Source of the DNA: Bacillus stratosphericus
Lineage (GTDB): Bacteria > Bacillota > Bacilli > Bacillales > Bacillaceae
Direction of reading: 5' to 3'
DNA length: 64,000 nt
NCBI RefSeq assembly: GCF_020524495.1
Contig: NZ_JAIVLB010000005.1
Coordinates: forward strand, 42,763-106,762
In this document: positions 60,412 through 64,000 of the stretch, piece by piece
Layout: every line of letters begins with the position of its first letter
Position numbering within the stretch: position 1 is the first letter of the stretch
Notes under the pieces: generated by a model
The model's database searches: none
Seen by the model: only the letters and a program-made list of their open reading frames with translations
Told to the model about the DNA's origin: nothing
Position numbers and translations under genes: made by a program

Positions 60412-61338
60412 ATGAAACAGATAGAACATACAGAAGCGAGCGATCGACTGATCAGCTCGAAGAAAAATAGGCAAATGGATGAAGTAATAGGAAGTATTTT
60501 GGTGAGATTTTGCGCTTTCTTAATGATTGCTGTATCGATCGCCATCACGATCTTCCTTGGCATTAAGGGTTTACAATCTTTCATCGTAAATGGTGTAAGC
60601 CCAATTGAGTTCTTAACCAGTATCAATTGGAACCCAACAGCAGAAAACCCGCAATACGGCGCGTTTCCATTTATTTTTGGATCAATCGCCGTCACGCTCC
60701 TATCGGCACTCATTGCAGCACCGCTAGGCATCGCAGGAGCGATCTTTATGACGGAAATTGCACCTGCATGGGGACGGAAAATTCTCCAACCAGTCATTGA
60801 ATTGCTTGTAGGGATTCCATCCGTAGTTTACGGATTCATAGGTCTTACAGTATTGGTGCCGTTTATTGGACACTTTAAGTCAAGCGGCTCAGGGCATAGT
60901 GTTTTAGCAGCAACGATTGTCCTGTCTATTATGATTCTGCCTACTGTTACATCCATTGCCACTGATGCAATGGCTTCACTTCCAAAAAGTTTACGTGAGG
61001 GATCGTATGCATTAGGAGCAACAAGATGGCAAACGATCAGACGTGTTCTAGTACCGGCAGCTCTTCCGACATTAATGACAGCGGTCGTACTTGGGATGGC
61101 TAGAGCATTTGGAGAAGCACTTGCCGTTCAGATGGTCATTGGAAACACGCGTAATCTACCAGAGAGCATTATGGACACAGCTGGTACCTTAACAACCATT
61201 ATTACGTTAAACATGGGTCACACTACGTATGGAAGTGTTGAAAATAATACACTTTGGTCAATGGGACTTGTCCTTCTAGTTGTATCATTTATGTTTATAC
61301 TCATGATCAGATACTTATCGTCTAGGAGGAAGATTTAA
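60412..61338 (+). CDS. pstC: phosphate ABC transporter permease PstC
   Basis: Membrane permease of 308 residues with six helices. An N-terminal cytoplasmic stretch precedes the first helix (about 28-52). The permease coupling motif lies in LPKSLREGSYALGATRWQTIRRV (EAA loop). AGGAGTG precedes the ATG. Its stop and the pstA start share a base (TAATG), so translation is coupled. Confidence 0.94.
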   Translation: MKQIEHTEASDRLISSKKNRQMDEVIGSILVRFCAFLMIAVSIAITIFLGIKGLQSFIVNGVSPIEFLTSINWNPTAENPQYGAFPFIFGSIAVTLLSALIAAPLGIAGAIFMTEIAPAWGRKILQPVIELLVGIPSVVYGFIGLTVLVPFIGHFKSSGSGHSVLAATIVLSIMILPTVTSIATDAMASLPKSLREGSYALGATRWQTIRRVLVPAALPTLMTAVVLGMARAFGEALAVQMVIGNTRNLPESIMDTAGTLTTIITLNMGHTTYGSVENNTLWSMGLVLLVVSFMFILMIRYLSSRRKI

Positions 61339-62222
61339 TGAATAGTAAAATGACGGATCGTTTTGCCACGTTTGTTTTTGGATTATGTGCCGCCATTATT
61401 ACCGCAATACTTGTTGGTTTGTTTTCTTATATCATTTTCAACGGTGCAAAAGAATTAAATTTTGATTTTCTGACAACACGCTCAAGTGCGATTGGGTCTG
61501 GCGGCGGAATTCGAGATCAACTGTTTAACTCGTTTTACATTCTGTTTATTACAATGATGATCACTGTTCCACTTGGCGTCGGTGGCGGAGTGTATATGGC
61601 TGAGTATGCACCTCAAAACAAAGTCACGGATTTTATTCGTACATGTATTGAAGTGCTATCGTCACTACCATCAATCGTCATTGGTATGTTTGGTTTACTG
61701 ATGTTTGTTAATTTAACAGGCTGGGGTTATACGATCATTGGAGGAGCTCTTGCGCTCACTGTGTTTAACTTACCAGTGATGGTCAGGGTAACAGAAGACG
61801 CGATTCGTTCAGTACCCAAGGATCAAAAGGAAGCATCACTTGCACTCGGTGTGACAAAGTGGCACACAGTCAAGACCGTTCTTATTCCAGGCGCAATTCC
61901 GTCTATTATTACTGGCGCTATTTTAGCATCAGGAAGAGTCTTTGGTGAGGCGGCAGCACTTCTTTTCACAGCAGGTCTGACAACACCACGGCTTAATTTT
62001 ACGAACTGGAATCCTTTCTCCGATACGTCACCACTAAATATTTTTAGACCGGCAGAAACGTTGGCCGTTCATATTTGGAACGTCAATACACAAGGGATCA
62101 TTCCTGATGCAGAGGCCATTGCAAATGGTGCTTCAGCCGTACTTGTGCTTTCAGTTCTACTTTTTAACTTAGCAGCTAGATGGCTTGGTTCATTTATTCA
62201 TAAGAAGCTTACGTCAAAATAA
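61338..62222 (+). CDS. pstA: phosphate ABC transporter permease PstA
   Basis: Second permease, 294 residues, six helices. It contains GGGIRDQLFNSFYILFITMM and the EAA-type coupling loop VPKDQKEASLALGVTKWHTVKTV, followed by PGAIPSIITGAILASGRVFGEAA. AGGAGG is upstream inside pstC. With PstC it forms the channel powered by the PstB ATPases. Confidence 0.94.
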   Translation: MNSKMTDRFATFVFGLCAAIITAILVGLFSYIIFNGAKELNFDFLTTRSSAIGSGGGIRDQLFNSFYILFITMMITVPLGVGGGVYMAEYAPQNKVTDFIRTCIEVLSSLPSIVIGMFGLLMFVNLTGWGYTIIGGALALTVFNLPVMVRVTEDAIRSVPKDQKEASLALGVTKWHTVKTVLIPGAIPSIITGAILASGRVFGEAAALLFTAGLTTPRLNFTNWNPFSDTSPLNIFRPAETLAVHIWNVNTQGIIPDAEAIANGASAVLVLSVLLFNLAARWLGSFIHKKLTSK

Positions 62223-62245
62223 ATTGAGAGAGGTGTGAAGGGGAT

Positions 62246-63058
62246 ATGGTTCAAATGCTCGCAGAGAAAAAAGAGATTGCAGCAAAAAAGGCTCCACTTC
62301 AGGCGGAACAAATTTTACAGGTGCAGGATTTAAGTATTTATTATGGTGAAAAAAGTGCAGTTAATCAAATTTCATTCGAAATTGAAAAGAACGCCATTAC
62401 CGCTTTAATCGGCCCTTCAGGCTGCGGGAAATCAACTTTTTTACGCAGCATTAACCGAATGAACGACCTGATTCCAGGTGCGAGAAGTGAAGGCGCGATC
62501 ATGTACGAAGGGTTGAACATTCTTGATGATCGCATTAATGTGGTGAATTTAAGAAGAGAAATCGGGATGGTCTTTCAAAAGCCAAATCCATTCCCAAAAT
62601 CGATCTACAATAACATTACCCATGCGTTAAAGTATGCGGGTGAAAAAAGAAAATCAGTGCTTGATGATGCAGTAGAGGAAAGCTTAACAAAAGCAGCGTT
62701 ATGGGATGAGGTCAAAGATCGTCTGCACCGCTCTGCATTGTCATTATCAGGTGGTCAGCAGCAGCGTCTGTGTATTGCACGTACTCTTGCGATGAAACCG
62801 AGTGTGCTTCTATTAGATGAACCAGCTTCTGCCCTAGACCCAATCTCAAATGCAAAAATTGAAGAGCTATTGACAGAATTAAAAAATGATTATTCCATCG
62901 TCATTGTCACACACAACATGCAGCAGGCGTTACGTGTATCTGATCATACGGCCTTTTTCCTGAACGGTGATCTAGTGGAATATGATGCCACTGAACGTAT
63001 CTTTACACGTCCTGCGCAGCAAAAAACAGAAGACTATATCAATGGTCGATTTGGATAA
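62246..63058 (+). CDS. pstBA: phosphate ABC transporter ATP-binding protein PstB (copy 1)
   Basis: ATPase of the phosphate importer, 270 residues. A 20-residue N-terminal extension ([15 protein letters not shown] ...) precedes the ABC domain: Walker [10 protein letters not shown] (56-64), Q-loop [11 protein letters not shown], signature [11 protein letters not shown], Walker [14 protein letters not shown] and the switch His in [16 protein letters not shown] precedes the ATG. One of two tandem PstB genes as in B. subtilis (pstBA, pstBB). The usual T of DEPTSALDP is A here (DEPASALDP). Confidence 0.94.
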   Translation: MVQMLAEKKEIAAKKAPLQAEQILQVQDLSIYYGEKSAVNQISFEIEKNAITALIGPSGCGKSTFLRSINRMNDLIPGARSEGAIMYEGLNILDDRINVVNLRREIGMVFQKPNPFPKSIYNNITHALKYAGEKRKSVLDDAVEESLTKAALWDEVKDRLHRSALSLSGGQQQRLCIARTLAMKPSVLLLDEPASALDPISNAKIEELLTELKNDYSIVIVTHNMQQALRVSDHTAFFLNGDLVEYDATERIFTRPAQQKTEDYINGRFG

Positions 63059-63073
63059 GGCGGGTGGATTTTG

Positions 63074-63856
63074 ATGAATGCAGTAGCAACTGAAACAGCA
63101 GCAAAAGAAGTGTTTCGTGTGCATGATATGAACCTTTGGTATGGGGAGCATCATGCACTGAAACATATCGACTTAGCCATTAGGAAGCATGAAGTCACAG
63201 CGATTATCGGCCCTTCAGGCTGCGGGAAGTCAACATTTATTAAAACTTTAAATCTCATGGTCAAAACAGTGCCAGGTGTGAAAATCACAGGGGATATGAT
63301 GTATAACGGTGAAAACATCTTAAAAGGCCGTGTCGATTTAGTTGAACTACGTAAAAACGTGGGAATGGTGTTTCAAAAAGGGAATCCATTCCCTCAGTCT
63401 ATCTTTGATAATGTCGTATATGGCCCAAGAATTCATGGTGTGAAGAGCAAGCAGCAATTGAAAGAAATCGCTGAAAAAGCGCTTCGTGATGTCGCTCTTT
63501 GGGATGAAGTGAAAGATCGTTTAAGTGCGCCTGCATTAGGTCTTTCCGGCGGTCAGCAGCAGCGTCTTTGTATCGCAAGAGCGATTGCCACAAGCCCAGA
63601 CATCCTATTAATGGATGAACCCACATCAGCGCTTGATCCTGTTTCAACTTTAAAGATTGAAGAATTGATTATGAAACTGAAAGAAAAATACTCGATTGCC
63701 ATTGTCACACACAATATGCAGCAGGCGGCAAGGGTTTCAGATCGAACAGCCTTTTTCTTGATGGGCGAGCTTGTTGAGGTCAATGATACGAATGTGATGT
63801 TCTCAGAGCCAAACGATCAAAGGACGAATGATTATATATCTGGACGTTTTGGATAA
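63074..63856 (+). CDS. pstBB: phosphate ABC transporter ATP-binding protein PstB (copy 2)
   Basis: Second PstB, 260 residues from ATG 63074 with GGGTGG upstream; a TTG directly before it is the only other start. Walker [10 protein letters not shown] (46-54), [12 protein letters not shown]-loop, [11 protein letters not shown] signature, [12 protein letters not shown]alker B, IVTHNMQQ switch. About 60 percent similar by eye to copy 1, so an old duplication. The short regulatory PhoU is not in the window. Its downstream terminator appears interrupted by the IS starting at 63879. Confidence 0.94.
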   Translation: MNAVATETAAKEVFRVHDMNLWYGEHHALKHIDLAIRKHEVTAIIGPSGCGKSTFIKTLNLMVKTVPGVKITGDMMYNGENILKGRVDLVELRKNVGMVFQKGNPFPQSIFDNVVYGPRIHGVKSKQQLKEIAEKALRDVALWDEVKDRLSAPALGLSGGQQQRLCIARAIATSPDILLMDEPTSALDPVSTLKIEELIMKLKEKYSIAIVTHNMQQAARVSDRTAFFLMGELVEVNDTNVMFSEPNDQRTNDYISGRFG

Positions 63857-63861
63857 TAAAA

Positions 63862-63878
63862 AACCCCCTGGAAATCAG
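63862..63878 (+). other. left half of the pst operon terminator, interrupted by an IS
   Basis: After the pstBB stop comes AAAACCCCCTGGAAATCAG, which looks like the 5' arm and loop of an intrinsic terminator. The expected CAGGGGG plus T-run is missing because the next bases belong to the IS end. Inference from the half-hairpin. Confidence 0.5.
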
Positions 63879-63909
63879 TGCGGGACTGACCCCCTAAGAT
63901 GAGACAAAT

Positions 63910-63974
63910 AAAAAACACCTTCAAGTTTGAAAACGGACCGTTGTGATCCGAAATAAAACATGGAGGTGTTTTTT
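63910..63974 (+). other. inverted repeat around the IS orfA ribosome binding site
   Basis: AAAAAACACCT (63910-63920) pairs perfectly with AGGTGTTTTTT (63964-63974), with a nested CGGA/TCCG inside. The 3' arm includes the GGAGGTG ribosome binding site of orfA. The stem would form only in transcripts entering from outside the element. Confidence 0.6.
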
Positions 63975-63976
63975 CT

Positions 63977-64000
63977 ATGGGGACAAGAGTGAGTTATCCA
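63977..64000 (+). CDS. IS3-family transposase orfA, first eight codons
   Basis: ATG with GGAGGTG eight bases upstream opens a frame MGTRVSYP that runs off the window. This opening is typical of the IS150-group orfA helix-turn-helix protein found in Bacillus and other Firmicutes. Too short to prove on its own, but the terminal sequence and leader agree. Confidence 0.65.

Larger units (their letters stand above)
63879..64000 (+). mobile_element. left end of an IS3-family insertion sequence, cut by the window edge
   Basis: The end begins TGCGGGACTGACCCCC at 63879 (5'-TG as in IS3 ends), followed by an AT-rich leader and the start of orfA. The terminal sequence is unlike the remnant at 55053-55558, so this is a different element. 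The rest, probably about 1.2-1.5 kb, lies beyond the window. Confidence 0.72.

Overview
This window is a stretch of core chromosome from a spore-forming, low-GC Gram-positive bacterium of the genus Bacillus. Gene order runs, almost without a break, as in the Bacillus subtilis comEC-to-pst segment: comEC, holA, rpsT, gpr, spoIIP, lepA, hemW, the class I heat-shock operon, rpsU, floA, the phoH/era/recO block, glyQS, dnaG-sigA, ispH, zur, ispG, sodA, pbpA and pst. Sporulation genes (gpr, spoIIP, yqfC, yqfD, yqfQ), a CIRCE operator, a glycine T-box, a sigma-W-type promoter and a Pho box all fit. The proteins are close to, but clearly diverged from, B. subtilis. A B. pumilus-group species is my inference, not something I can prove from this window. 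No rRNA, tRNA, CRISPR array or prophage was seen.

Layout: 1-6180 holds the end of comEC, yqzM, DNA polymerase III delta, S20 and two sporulation genes. 6288-9452 is lepA-hemW. 9453-17463 is the HrcA-controlled chaperone operon, which continues into protein methylation (prmA), 16S rRNA methylation (rsmE) and tRNA modification (mtaB). 17503-22243 holds a phosphate-transporter-like gene on the minus strand, rpsU-yqeY, and the sigma-W-type flotillin operon. 22448-30446 runs yqfC-yqfD-phoH-pgpH-ybeY-dgkA-cdd-era-yqzL-recO. 30443-33746 is the T-box-controlled glyQS operon. 33869-35354 pairs the gluconeogenesis repressor ccpN with yqfL. 35615-39302 is the macromolecular synthesis operon (yqxD-dnaG-sigA). 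39604-46451 runs cccA to yqfT. 46592-51160 contains yqfU, a zinc-uptake cluster (znuC-znuB-zur), yqfW and yqfX. 51203-54252 holds ispG and small membrane proteins. 54437-63856 holds sodA, a transporter, a penicillin-binding protein and the five-gene phosphate-uptake operon.

Differences from the B. subtilis arrangement as I remember it are few: znuC and znuB sit directly upstream of zur, yqgA is missing, a decayed reading frame lies after zur, and there are two IS3-family insertions. One insertion is an internally deleted remnant between sodA and yqgE. The other begins at about 63879 and appears to have landed inside the terminator of the pst operon; its transposase start is preceded by a long inverted repeat that would hide the ribosome binding site. 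I found no clear new multi-gene system. The best leads are regulatory and small-scale: the two IS insertions, the structured leaders and 3' ends of ribosomal-protein genes, the layout ahead of znuC, and an oddly placed ccpN start.
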